From: DAISKN01 sp963716925
GTDB taxonomy: Bacteria > Acidobacteriota > Vicinamibacteria > Marinacidobacterales > SMYC01
Assembly: GCA_963716925.1 (NCBI GenBank)
Contig: CAVQUX010000014.1
Coordinates: 992,001-1,056,000 of the forward strand
Direction of reading: 5' to 3'
DNA: 64,000 nt
The notes under the pieces were generated by a model. It had not been told where the DNA came from, searched no databases, and worked only from the letters and a program-made list of their open reading frames with translations. The position numbers and the translations under genes were made by a program. Shown here piece after piece: positions 6,641-16,478 of the stretch. Positions within the stretch are counted from its first letter, which is position 1. The number at the start of each line of letters is the position of its first letter.

Positions 6641-9600
6641 GACGCCGCTTCCACCCGCGCTCCCTCGAGGTGCTGCCGCAGGAACTTTCCGGTTTGGGAC
6701 CGCTTCTGCCGCATCACCGCCGACGGCGGGCCCCAGGACAGTAGCCTCCCGCCGCGGTCGCCGCCCTCAGGGCCCAGATCGATGACGCAGTCCGCCTCGG
6801 CCACGACGTCGAGGTTGTGCTCGATCACCACCACCGTCGCCCCCGAGTCGACGAGCTCGTGCAGCACCCGAACCAGCTTCTCGATATCGCCGAGATGAAG
6901 CCCGGTCGTGGGCTCGTCGAGCAGGTAGAGCGTCCCCGCGCGCGAGGGTTTCGAGAGCTCGTAGGCGAGCTTGATGCGCTGCGCCTCGCCGCCGGAGAGG
7001 GTGTTCGAGGGCTGGCCCAGGGTGAGGTAGGAGAGGCCGATCCCGTTGAGGAGCGAGAGAGGCCGATGGATCGCCGGAATCGCGCGGAAGAGGCCTTCGG
7101 CTTCCTCGAGCGTCATCGACAGCACTTCGTGGATGTTCTTCCCCCGGAAGGTCGCGGAAAGCGTCTCCTCGTTGAACCTCCGGCCGCGGCAGCTCTCGCA
7201 CCGCACGTAGACGTTCGGAAGGAAGCTCATCTCCATCTTGATCGTCCCCTGGCCGGCGCAGGCCTCGCAGCGCCCGCCGCTCACGTTGAAGGAAAAACGT
7301 CCGGGGGTGTAGCCCCGGATCCTCGACTCCGTGGTCGATGCGAAGAGCCGCCGGATCTCGTCGAAGAAGCCCACGTAGGAGGCGGGGATCGATCGGGGCG
7401 TCTTTCCGATGGGCGTCTGGTCGACCTCGAGCACGCGCGATAGCCGCTCGACACCCGAGATCCGGTCGTGCTCTCCGGGGAGCGCGCTCCCGCCGAGAGC
7501 CCGATAGACGCCGCGGTAGAGAACGTCCCGCACCAGCGTGCTCTTGCCCGACCCCGACACGCCGGTGACCACGGTGAGCCGTTCGAGCGGAAATCGCACG
7601 TCGAGGTTCCGGAGGTTGTTCTCCCTCGCGCCCTCGACTACGAGAAATCCGGCGCCCTCGAGCGGACGCGGCTTCCGCAGGCGGGCCTTCGGCCGGTTCA
7701 GGTGCCGTCCGGTGACGGAATCGGGGTTCTCGAGGATCTGGGCCGGGGTTCCCTGCGCCACGATCCGGCCGCCCTCGCTTCCGCCGCCGGGACCCAGATC
7801 GATGACGTAGTCCGCGCTCCGAATCGTATCTTCGTCGTGCTCGACGACCAGGACGGAGTTCCCGGCGTCGGCGAGCTCGCGCAGGGTCGCGAGCAGGAGA
7901 GCGTGGTCCCTCGGGTGGAGTCCGATGGTGGGCTCGTCGAGAACGTAGCAGACTCCGCGCAGGTGCGACCCGAGCTGCGCGGCGAGCCGGACGCGCTGCG
8001 CCTCGCCACCGGAGAGTGTCGTCGCCGGGCGGGACAGCTGCAGGTAGGACAGCCCCACTTTCAAGAGCAGCCGCAGCCGGGACTCGAGCTCTTTCAGGAT
8101 CGGGATCGCGACCGCCTCCGCACGCACGCCCGCGCGGACCTCCGTGCGCCGGAACCGGTCCAAGAACGCGAGCGCCTCGGAGGGTGTGCAATCCGCTACC
8201 TCGTGGAGCGCGAGCCCTCCGATCGTTACCGCGCGGGCGATATCCCGGAGCCGGGCGCCTCCGCACGAGGCGCAGGCTTTTTCCGAGCGGAACTGGAACA
8301 GAAAGTCCCGGACCTCGCCCTGTGAGTCCTGGTAGATGGGCTCGAGCCAGGAAATCAGTCGCGAGAGGAGCGCGGCTCTCTTCTCGGAGGCAATCCGGCG
8401 CCACGGACGCTCGGGATCGACGCCGAGCTCCGGCAAGAGGCGGCGCAGGCGGGTTCCGACGAGCCCCGGGAGCCGTTTCGGCGCGGCCGCGAGGGCGGCG
8501 AATGCACCTCCCGCGAGACTACGGTCGGCGTCGGGAACGAGGAGCAGCTCGTCGAAGCCCTCCTTCGATCCCATCCCCTCGCACTCGGGGCAGGCCCCGT
8601 ACTTGCTGTTGAAGGAGAATAGCCGCGGATCCGGCTCCTCGTAGCTCCGCTCGCACCGCGGGCAGGCGCGGTTCTTGTTGTAGTACGCGCTCGTTTCGCC
8701 TGCCACGACGAGGAGCGCTCCCTCTCCGAGCGCGAGCGCGCGCTTCAGGACGTCGCCTTCGATCGGTCCCGCCTTCAGATCGATCTCCGCGACCAGGGCC
8801 TCGATGTCGTGCTCCACGTACCGCCGGAGAGGCCGCGCCTTCGAAGTCGCGAGGATCCGTCCGTCGATGCGAAGCTTCGCGACTCCGCTCTTCCGCGCGC
8901 GCTCCAGGACCTCGCGGTGGTGGCCCTTTCGCGCCCGGATCCAGGGGGCGAAGAGCGATACCCGGGAGCCTGCGAACCGGGACTCGATCGCAGCGAGGAT
9001 CTGGTCTTCCGTCTTCGGCGCGATCGGAAGACGGCAATCGACGCAGTGGGGCACGCCGAGCTTCGCGTAGAGAAGGCGCAGGTAGTGGTAGATCTCGGTC
9101 ACGGTCGCGACCGTCGACTTCCTGCCGCCGCTCGTGAGCCGCTGCTCGATGGCGATGGTCGGAGGCATCCCCGACACCAGATCCACCTCGGGCTTGTCGA
9201 GGACCTGGATGTACTGGCGCGCGAAAGCCGAAAGACTCTCGAGAAAGCGCCGCTGCCCCTCGGCGAAGACGATGTCGAAGGCGAGGCTCGATTTTCCCGA
9301 GCCCGAGAGGCCGGTCAGCACCACGATGCGGTCGCGGGGAATGTCCACGTCCACGCGCTTCAAGTTGTGCTGCCGCGCCCCGCGGATGCGGATGAGCTTG
9401 TCGCCCGCGGGCGAGGCCGGAAGAGGAGCGGCCTCGATTCGGGGCGGAGCCATTCTCAGGTAGGGCTCGAGAAACCTTCCGGTGTGCGAGCCCGGGCTCT
9501 TCGCGATCGCCTCCGGAGGCCCGGCGGCGACGACGCTCCCGCCCGCCTCCCCCCCCTCGGGGCCGAGGTCGATGACCCAGTCGGCGCTCTTGATCACGTC

Positions 9601-12235
9601 GAGGTTGTGCTCGATGAGGAGGATCGAAGCCCCCTTGTCGAGGAGCCGCGCGAAGGCCTCGAGGAGCACCCGGATGTCCTCGAAGTGAAGCCCGGTCGTG
9701 GGCTCGTCGAAGAGCAGAAGGACCCCGCGATAGTCGGAGCGCGACATCTCGGAGACGAGCTTCAACCGCTGCGCTTCGCCGCCCGAGAGGGTCGAGAGCG
9801 GCTGGCCCAGCCGCAGGTAGGAGAGGCCGACCTCGGAAAGGGTCTCGAGCGGAGCCGTCACTCGCGACCTTCCGGAGAAGAAGGAAAGCGCCTCGGATAC
9901 CGTCATCGAAAGCACGTCCTTTATGCTCTTTCCGCGGTAGCGGACGCCGAGCACTTCTTTCGTGAACCGGGCGCCCTCGCAGGCTTCGCAGGTCACGTAG
10001 ACGTCGGAGAGGAACTGCATCTCGATCTTCTCGAACCCCTCTCCCGAGCACCTCGGGCAACGTCCGCGGTCGACGTTGAAGCTGAAGCTCGAAGCGTCGA
10101 GCCCGCGCCGCTTCGCCTCCGCGGTCGTGGCGAAGAGCCGGCGGATGTCGTCGTAGATCTTCAAGTAGGTGACGGCGTTGGCTCGAGGGGTGCGTCCGAT
10201 GGGCGACTGGTCGACGAGGACGATCTCGCTCAGGAGGTCGAAGCCGGCAATCGACTCGCAGGCGGGGGGCGGGCCCGCGGTTTGCCCCTTCGAGCGCCGG
10301 AAGGCGCGGTAGAGGACACTCTCGAGGAGCGTGCTCTTTCCCGAGCCCGAGACTCCGGTCACCGCGGTCAGCACTCCCAGGGGGATCTCGACGTCGATCG
10401 ACTTCAGGTTGTTCTCGCGCGCCCCTCGAACGACGAGGGCCCGCCCGGGCTCCACCCTCCGTCTCGCCGCGGGAAGAGGGATAGCGCGCTCGCCGCGCAG
10501 GTACTCTCCGGTGAGGGACGCTCGCTTCCCGGAAGGCTCCGCGAGCTCCGAAGTCGGACCGAAGTAGACGATCTCGCCCCCGCGCTCCCCCGCTCCCGGG
10601 CCGAGGTCGAGCACCTGGTCGCAGCGCCGGATGACCTCGGAGTCGTGCTCCACCACCACGATGGTGTTGTCGGAATCGCGGAGCTTCTTCAGGACGTCCA
10701 TGAGCCTCGCGGTGTCGCGCGGGTGGAGTCCGATCGAGGGCTCGTCGAGCACGTAGAGTGCTCCCACCAGCGAGGAGCCGAGCGCGGTCGTGAGGTCGAC
10801 TCGCTGAACCTCGCCTCCCGAGAGCGTTCGCGACTGCCGGTCGAGGGTGAGGTAGGAAAGACCGACGCGCTCGAGATAGTCGAGCCGGTTCTCGATCTCG
10901 TCGGCGAGGAGCGCCGTCACCGGGTTGTCCTTTGGGCGCGGGAGACCTCGGAACAGCTCGAGAGCGCTCGCGACGTCGAGGGCGTAGACCTCGGCCACGG
11001 TCTTGCCCCCGATGCGGTAGAGGAGGCTCTCCTTCGAGAATCGAGTCCCCCGGCAATCCTCGCACTCCCGGTAGCTCCTGTACTTCGAGAGCAGCACCCG
11101 GACGTGCATCTTGTAAGTCCGGCTCTCGAGCCACTCGAAGAAGCCCTTGATTCCGTAGAAGTCGGAGTCGCCCTCGAAGACGCGATCGCGATCTCTCTCG
11201 CTCAGCTGTCTCCACGGCCGATCGAAGGGAATGCCGACGCGCCGGCAGAAGGCCTCGAGATCGTCTTGCGCCTCCCGGTAGCTCGGGGTGGTCCAGGGTT
11301 TGACGGCGCCCTCTGCGAGGGAGCGCCTCGGGTCGGGAACCACGAGATCCATGTCGATCCCGATGGTCCGGCCGAACCCCTTGCATCGGGCGCAGGCCCC
11401 GAGCGGGCTGTTGAACGAAAAGAGGTTCGGGACGGGCTCGGCGTAAGAGATGTCGCACGAGGCGCATTGGCGCTTGTCGCTGAACCTCCGTTCGGAGAAT
11501 ACCGAGGGCCCGGTCTCGAGAAAGACGCTCGCTCTTCCCTTTCCGTGCCGCAGGGCCTGCTCCAGGGAATCGAGCAGACGACTGTCGGCTCCCTCCCGCA
11601 TCTCGAGGCGATCCACGAGCACCAGGGATTCGCGAGAGGAGAGCTCCTCCGGCGTGAGCTCCGAGATCGCGCCTTCGACCGAGACGAGCCGCCGGAAGCC
11701 CGCCTGCGAGAGCTCGAAAGCGACCTCGCCGGGAGAGAGGCGGCCGAGATCGAGAGGAAAACCGATGAGGGCGAGCTGCCTGTCCCGTACTCGTTCCGCA
11801 GAGACCTTCCTCGCGATGGAGGCGGCGTCGTCGCTATCGACCTTCTTCCCGCATCCCCGGCAGAAGAGCTCTCCCAATCTTGGCGAAGAGAATCTTCACG
11901 TGATCGTTGATCTCGGTCATCGTGCCCACGGTCGAGCGCGAGTTCTTGACGGGGTTCGCCTGGTCGATGGCGACGGCGGGCGGTATGCCGTCGATTTCCT
12001 CGACCAGCGGCTTGTCCATCCGGTCCAGGAACTGCCGGGCATAGGTGGAGAAGCTCTCGACGTAGCGCCTCTGTCCCTCGGCGAAGAGGGTGTCGAAAGC
12101 GAGGGAGGATTTCCCCGAGCCGGAGACTCCGGTGACGGCGACCAGGCTTCCGAGGGGGATCTCGAGGTCGAGGTTCTTCAGGTTGTTCTGGCGGGCGCCC
12201 CGTACGCGTATGGCGCGAATAGCCTGGCGCGACAT
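6637..12235 (-). CDS. uvrA: Tandem (double-length) excinuclease ABC subunit A, with a 1-bp frameshift
   Basis: UvrA is the DNA-damage recognition ATPase of nucleotide excision repair, acting with UvrB and UvrC. Two complete UvrA units are fused head to tail: module 1 covers roughly 12235-9455 and module 2 roughly 9455-6637. There are four Walker A motifs of the form G-x-SGSGKS, four LSGGE signatures (the first near residue 471), and both zinc CxxC pairs in each module. The frame breaks near 11875: removing one G from the GGG at 11873-11875 restores AKIGELFCRGCGKK and gives 1865 residues. Without this repair, residues 1-121 are separated from the remainder. Chlamydial UvrA is also double length. 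The start lies 1 bp after truA, so the two form an operon. Confidence 0.88.
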
Positions 12236-12236
12236 C

Positions 12237-12971
12237 TCAGTAGGTGACCTTCATCAAGTGAAGCCCCTTCGCGGGAGCGGTCGGGCCGGCCTCGTCCCGC
12301 TGGCGCGAGGCGAAGACGGACTCGATGGATGCGGCGGGTCGTTTCCCCCGCCCGACCTCGAGAAGGGTGCCGACGAGGTTCCGCACCATGTGGTGGAGAA
12401 AGCCGCTCGCCTCGATCTCGTAGACCAGCTCCTCCCCCTCGTCCAGGAACCTCGACACCGTGCAGCTCCGGATCGTCGTCCGCGCGGCGCACGAGGAGGC
12501 GCGGAAGCCGGCGAAATCCCGCTCGCCCAGGAAGATCGCGGCCCCTTCGTCGAGCGCTTCCCGGTCGAGGGCGTAGGGGTAGTGGAGAGTAAACCGAACG
12601 CGAAAGGGTGAGGGGACGGGCGAGCGGTCGAAGTAGTAGCGATACGTCTTCGAGCGCGCGTCGAAGCGCGCGTGGAAGGAGTCGTCGGCTTCTTCGCATT
12701 CGCGGACACGGATGTCGTCCGGCAGCATCGAATTGAGACCATCGAGAATGCCCCGCGGCGGAATCGGCTTCGGAAGAAGGAAGTGGACGACCTGCGCCCA
12801 GGCGTGGACGCCGCTGTCGGTCCGCCCCGCGGCTGTCACCCGGACGGGCTCTTTCGCCATCTGCGAGAGAGCCGACTCCAGACGGCCCTGGATGGTGTCT
12901 TCCCCGAGCTGCAGCTGGAACCCCCGGTAGGCGGTTCCGTCATAGGCAACGGTGGCCTTGAGCTTGGGCAC
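12237..12971 (-). CDS. truA: tRNA pseudouridine(38-40) synthase
   Basis: The 244-residue product has the TruA opening (KATVAYDGTAYRGFQLQ), the catalytic Asp in AAGRTDSGVHA (near residue 52), and the conserved FLHHMVRNLVGTLLEVGRG segment. TruA converts uridines 38-40 in the anticodon arm of tRNAs to pseudouridine. The length is normal for the family and the start is GTG. The stop lies one base before the uvrA start, so the two are probably cotranscribed. The tolC-like gene diverges from it upstream. Confidence 0.95.
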   Translation of the reverse strand: MPKLKATVAYDGTAYRGFQLQLGEDTIQGRLESALSQMAKEPVRVTAAGRTDSGVHAWAQVVHFLLPKPIPPRGILDGLNSMLPDDIRVRECEEADDSFHARFDARSKTYRYYFDRSPVPSPFRVRFTLHYPYALDREALDEGAAIFLGERDFAGFRASSCAARTTIRSCTVSRFLDEGEELVYEIEASGFLHHMVRNLVGTLLEVGRGKRPAASIESVFASRQRDEAGPTAPAKGLHLMKVTY

Positions 12972-13051
12972 GGCGGGTTCATTCTAGAGCGCGCGCGCCG
13001 TTCTTCCTCAATTCCCCGCCCGGCGGGACTTTTTCTTGCCGCCGAGCGAGG

Positions 13052-13057
13052 TACAAT
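13052..13057 (+). promoter_or_regulatory. Candidate -10 box (TACAAT) for the tolC-like gene
   Basis: TACAAT matches the consensus at five of six positions and lies 118 bp before the chosen start. No convincing -35 is visible at 16-18 bp. It lies in the divergent gap between truA and the tolC-like gene. Confidence 0.35.
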
Positions 13058-13175
13058 GACTACCGCCCCGGAACTTCGAGCACGGGCCTGGCGTAGATCC
13101 GTTCTACGAGGTTCGTGCGCCCTCCGGGAGGGAACGACTACCATTGAACCCGCACCCATGAGAACAGGAAACGCT

Positions 13176-14774
13176 ATGAAATCCAACCGCCTTTTCGCTT
13201 TCTGCTGCACGTTGTTCTTCGGCATTGCCGCCACGGCGACACCCCAGGAGCCCGCCGCCCAACCCGAGCCTGCCGCTACCCAGGAGACACCGAGCCAGAC
13301 CGGCGACCCCGCCGAAATCCAGCTCACCCTCCAGCAGGCCATCGAGATGGCCCTCGAGAACAACCTGAACGTGGTGGTCTCGAGGCTCGACACTCAGGTC
13401 CAGGCCGAGGGAGTCGCTTCCGCGAAAGGGGTCTACAAACCCTACGTCTCCGCGAACCTCAACAACCTCGACAGCCGCAGTCCGGCGCAGAACCAGCTCA
13501 TCGGCGCGAGCATCCTGTCGAGCACCCGGACGAACTACGCCCTCGCCTGGGACCAGCAGCTCACGACCGGCGGCAGCTACAACTTCTCCTGGCAGAACCT
13601 GCGCCAGACCACCAACAGCGCTTTCTCCGGGTTCAACCCCCTCTACGATGCCGCTCTGAGCGCCCAGGTCATCCAGCCGCTCGCGCAGAACTTCAAGCTG
13701 AACCCCAACAAGCAGAGGATTCTCGTCGCCCAGAACTCCGAGCGCATTTCGCGCTTCCAATTCGAGACTCAGGTGATGGACACGGTGCGCGACGTCTCGA
13801 TCGGATACCTCGATCTGATCTTCAGCATCCGCGACCTCGAAGTGGGGCGCCAGTCCCTGAAGCTCGCCCAGGATCTCCTGCGCAACAACCGCATTCAGGT
13901 CGAGGTCGGGACGATGGCGCCCATCGACGTGCTGGAAGCCGAGGCCGAGGTCGCGGCCCGCGAAGAGGCGGTCATCCTCGGCGAATCGGCGATCGTCGGG
14001 TACGAGGACCTTCTCAAGGGTCTCATCAATGATCCCGAGTCTCCCCGGTTCTGGGACACCCGCTACGTACCGGTGTCTGAGCCGGTCATGGAGAATATCC
14101 AGATCGACGTCGACGAGGCGATCCGGGTGGCTCTCCAGAGGCAGCCATTGCTGCAGGCGTCCCGAGTCGAGCTGGAGACCCGCGACTACAACGTGCGCTT
14201 TACCAAGAACCAGATCCTTCCCCAGCTCGATCTCGTTGGCTCCGTCGCCCTGAGCGGCATCGGCGGAGATCAGATCGTCCGCGAGGACTTCGCGGGAGCG
14301 CCGAGCGGCGTCGTCCCCGGCGGGTACGGTGATGCGCTCGATACTCTCTTCGGCGGCGACTACCGGGATTGGAGCCTCGGGCTCAACGTGTCCTACCCCA
14401 TCGGAAACTCCACGGCGGAGGCGCAGCACGCCCAGGCCACGGTCGCGGCCCGCCAGCAGCGTGCTCGCCTCGACTCGAACCAGATCCTGGTCGCGCAGTC
14501 GGTGCGGCAGACGTCGCGGGCGGTCGACACCGGCCGGAAGCGGATCGACGCCACCCGCGTCGCGCGCGAGCTCGCGGAGAAGCGGCTCGAGGCGGAGCAG
14601 AAGAAGTTCGAGGTGGGCATGTCGACGAGCTTCCTCATCGTCCAGGCGCAGCGCGACCTGGCGCAGGCTGCCGCCAACGAGCTTCGAGCGCTCATCGACT
14701 ACAACAAGGCCATCGTCCTCTTCGAGCGCGCTCGGGGAACGATCCTCGAGCGAGCGAACGTCTCCGTGCGCTGA
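13176..14774 (+). CDS. TolC family outer-membrane efflux protein
   Basis: The 532-residue protein starts with a signal peptide (KSNRLFAFCCTLFFGIAATA), followed by a Pro/Glu/Gln-rich spacer. It then has the two repeated outer-membrane-efflux domains: LTLQQAIEMALENNLNV near residue 50 and a second DEAIRVALQRQPLLQASRVELE near residue 315, with long coiled helices between. TolC-type proteins form trimeric channels that let inner-membrane pumps or type I secretion systems export substrates. No pump or membrane-fusion gene is adjacent. The ATG at 13176 is chosen because AGGAAA precedes it and it sits at the start of the signal peptide. An in-frame ATG at 13158 is possible. Confidence 0.88.
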   Translation: MKSNRLFAFCCTLFFGIAATATPQEPAAQPEPAATQETPSQTGDPAEIQLTLQQAIEMALENNLNVVVSRLDTQVQAEGVASAKGVYKPYVSANLNNLDSRSPAQNQLIGASILSSTRTNYALAWDQQLTTGGSYNFSWQNLRQTTNSAFSGFNPLYDAALSAQVIQPLAQNFKLNPNKQRILVAQNSERISRFQFETQVMDTVRDVSIGYLDLIFSIRDLEVGRQSLKLAQDLLRNNRIQVEVGTMAPIDVLEAEAEVAAREEAVILGESAIVGYEDLLKGLINDPESPRFWDTRYVPVSEPVMENIQIDVDEAIRVALQRQPLLQASRVELETRDYNVRFTKNQILPQLDLVGSVALSGIGGDQIVREDFAGAPSGVVPGGYGDALDTLFGGDYRDWSLGLNVSYPIGNSTAEAQHAQATVAARQQRARLDSNQILVAQSVRQTSRAVDTGRKRIDATRVARELAEKRLEAEQKKFEVGMSTSFLIVQAQRDLAQAAANELRALIDYNKAIVLFERARGTILERANVSVR

Positions 14775-14778
14775 GTCA

Positions 14779-14808
14779 TTGACAGATTCCGGCTCCCTCG
14801 CGTAACGT
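14779..14808 (+). promoter_or_regulatory. Candidate promoter for the small basic protein gene
   Basis: TTGACA at 14779-14784 is a perfect -35. Eighteen bp later TAACGT (14803-14808) is a weak -10. The start codon of the small gene follows about 30 bp on. Confidence 0.35.
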
Positions 14809-14839
14809 TACCGGGACGCTACGGCGAAAGGGGTCCGAG

Positions 14840-15025
14840 ATGGCTAAGTCCAGAAAGTCCCAGAACCCGGAGTTCCTGGAAAAACGGCGCAGCGCGATCG
14901 CGGAGCTCGCGAAGCGGCGGGGGCAGCGACGCCAGTCGAGCGCCGTGGCCGTCGACCCGAGGAGCAAGGTCGCGAAGGTCTTGGCGCCGATGACTTTCGC
15001 GGTGCGCCCGCAGCCGCAGAACTAG
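14840..15025 (+). CDS. Small, highly basic hypothetical protein
   Basis: The 61-residue product begins MAKSRKSQNPEFLEKRRSA and is rich in Lys, Arg and Gln, with no membrane segment. A purine-rich stretch (GAAAGGGG) lies upstream of the ATG, and TTGACA is at the right distance for its own promoter. Composition suggests nucleic-acid or ribosome binding, but the family is not recognised. It could be a short uncharacterised conserved protein or a chance frame. Its separation from the tolC-like gene by a promoter-like element supports a real gene. Confidence 0.4.
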   Translation: MAKSRKSQNPEFLEKRRSAIAELAKRRGQRRQSSAVAVDPRSKVAKVLAPMTFAVRPQPQN

Positions 15026-15236
15026 CGTTCGTCGCAACGCGGGCTACTCCGCCCTCCAGGCGGTCGCGCGTCAGTCCTGGATTGCCTGGTAGACCAGCGT
15101 CTTGACGTACCAGTGCTGCTCCCTCCCAGCTCCTGACACATGTCGAACCCCGCCCGCAGTGGCACGAATCAGGGCGTCGATTCAACCGGCGCTTCTTCGG
15201 GCGTACAGCTGATAGACTGCGCGCGGGAGGACCGTC

Positions 15237-16478
15237 ATGTCCCGTTCGAACCGAAAGAAGAACCTCGCGATCGGCTCCGCGCTCCTTCTGACCCTCGCGG
15301 GGCTGGGCCTCGGTCAACTGGCGCTCGAGCGGGTCCAGGCCGGTCAGGAGAAAGGGGTCGAGGCGCCGGCGTTCGAAGTCGATCCGTTCTGGCCGAAGCC
15401 GCTGCCCAACAACTGGGTGATCGGCTCGACCATCGGAGTGACCGTCGATTCGCGGGATCACGTCTTCGTCATCCATCGGCAGGCGACCCTCAACCCGCTG
15501 ACGGAGGTGAGCGCCGCGACCAAGCCTCCGACCGCCCTCGAATGCTGCGTCCCCGCGCCTCCCGTCCTGGAGTTCGACCCCGAGGGGAACCTCGTGGGCC
15601 ACTGGGGCGGCCCGGGTGACGGCTACGACTGGCCGCAGTCGAACCACGGGATCACCATCGACCCCATGGACCATATCTGGATCGGCGGCAACGGGGAGGG
15701 AGATTCCCAGATTCTCAAATTCACGAGGGAAGGGAAGTTCCTGAAGCAGTTCGGACACCCCGGGGCGAGGCGCGACAAGAGCTCGTCCACGGCGGAGCCG
15801 AAGTTCGTCGGCGGGAGCCATGACAAGGAAAGCTTCGGAAGAGTGGCCAAGATCTCTTTCGACTCCAAAGGGAAAGAAGCCTTCGTCGCCGACGGCTACC
15901 TCAACAAACGCGTCGCCGTGCTCGATGGGTCTACGGGGGAGTTCAAGCGGTACTGGGGCGCTTACGGGAAACCGCCCGACGATCGCGACCTCGGCAACTA
16001 CGATCCCAAGGCCCCGCCCTCGCCCCAGTTCCGCAACCCCGTTCATTGCGCCGAGCCCACCGAGGACGGGCTCCTGTATGTCTGCGACCGCGCGGGCAAC
16101 CGCATCCAGGTCTTCCGCCAGAGCGGGGAGTACGTGAACGAGCTCATCGTCGCGAGAGAGACCCTGGGAAGCGGGGCCGCCTGGGACGTCGCCTTCTCCC
16201 GCGATCCCGAGCAGAAATACATCTACCTCGCCGACGGCAAGAACGAGAAGGTCTACGTCATCGATCGGAAGAAGCTCGAAGTCCTCACGAGCTTCGGAGC
16301 CGGCGGGCGGCAGCCCGGCCAGTTCTTCGGCGTGCACAGCCTCGCGACGGATTCGAAGGGCAACCTCTACACCACGGAAACCTACGAAGGAAAGCGCATA
16401 CAGAAGTTCGTCTACAAGGGAATGGCGCCGGTCCGATCCAAGAGCCAGGGCGTCCTCTGGCCGCGGACTTCGGAGTAG
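15237..16478 (+). CDS. Exported NHL-repeat/six-bladed beta-propeller protein
   Basis: The 413-residue product has an N-terminal signal or anchor (KKNLAIGSALLLTLAGLGLGQLAL). It then has a series of NHL-type blades, each with a hydrophobic D/N-x-x-G-x-hydrophobic-V pattern: GVTVDSRDHVFVIHRQ, GITIDPMDHIWIGG, ISFDSKGKEAFVADG, LLYVCDRAGNRIQVF, SLATDSKGNLYTTE. Such propellers bind ligands or partners, and some are lyases; no catalytic motif can be assigned here. A GGGAGGA ribosome-binding site precedes the ATG. The gene ends one base from the convergent hydrolase gene, leaving no room for a classical terminator. Confidence 0.75.
   Translation: MSRSNRKKNLAIGSALLLTLAGLGLGQLALERVQAGQEKGVEAPAFEVDPFWPKPLPNNWVIGSTIGVTVDSRDHVFVIHRQATLNPLTEVSAATKPPTALECCVPAPPVLEFDPEGNLVGHWGGPGDGYDWPQSNHGITIDPMDHIWIGGNGEGDSQILKFTREGKFLKQFGHPGARRDKSSSTAEPKFVGGSHDKESFGRVAKISFDSKGKEAFVADGYLNKRVAVLDGSTGEFKRYWGAYGKPPDDRDLGNYDPKAPPSPQFRNPVHCAEPTEDGLLYVCDRAGNRIQVFRQSGEYVNELIVARETLGSGAAWDVAFSRDPEQKYIYLADGKNEKVYVIDRKKLEVLTSFGAGGRQPGQFFGVHSLATDSKGNLYTTETYEGKRIQKFVYKGMAPVRSKSQGVLWPRTSE

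Noticed and set aside
8809..11910. A 1033-codon open frame on the plus strand opposite uvrA
   Set aside because: It is antisense to a clearly conserved gene, has a composition typical of shadow frames in GC-rich DNA (Arg/Glu/Asp/Leu), and no recognisable domain.
15060..15125. Minus-strand stretch ending REQHWYVKTLVYQAIQD-stop that looks protein-like
   Set aside because: The stretch is too short, lacks a start or supporting upstream frame, and I could not match it to a family. It may be a gene fragment but is not supportable.
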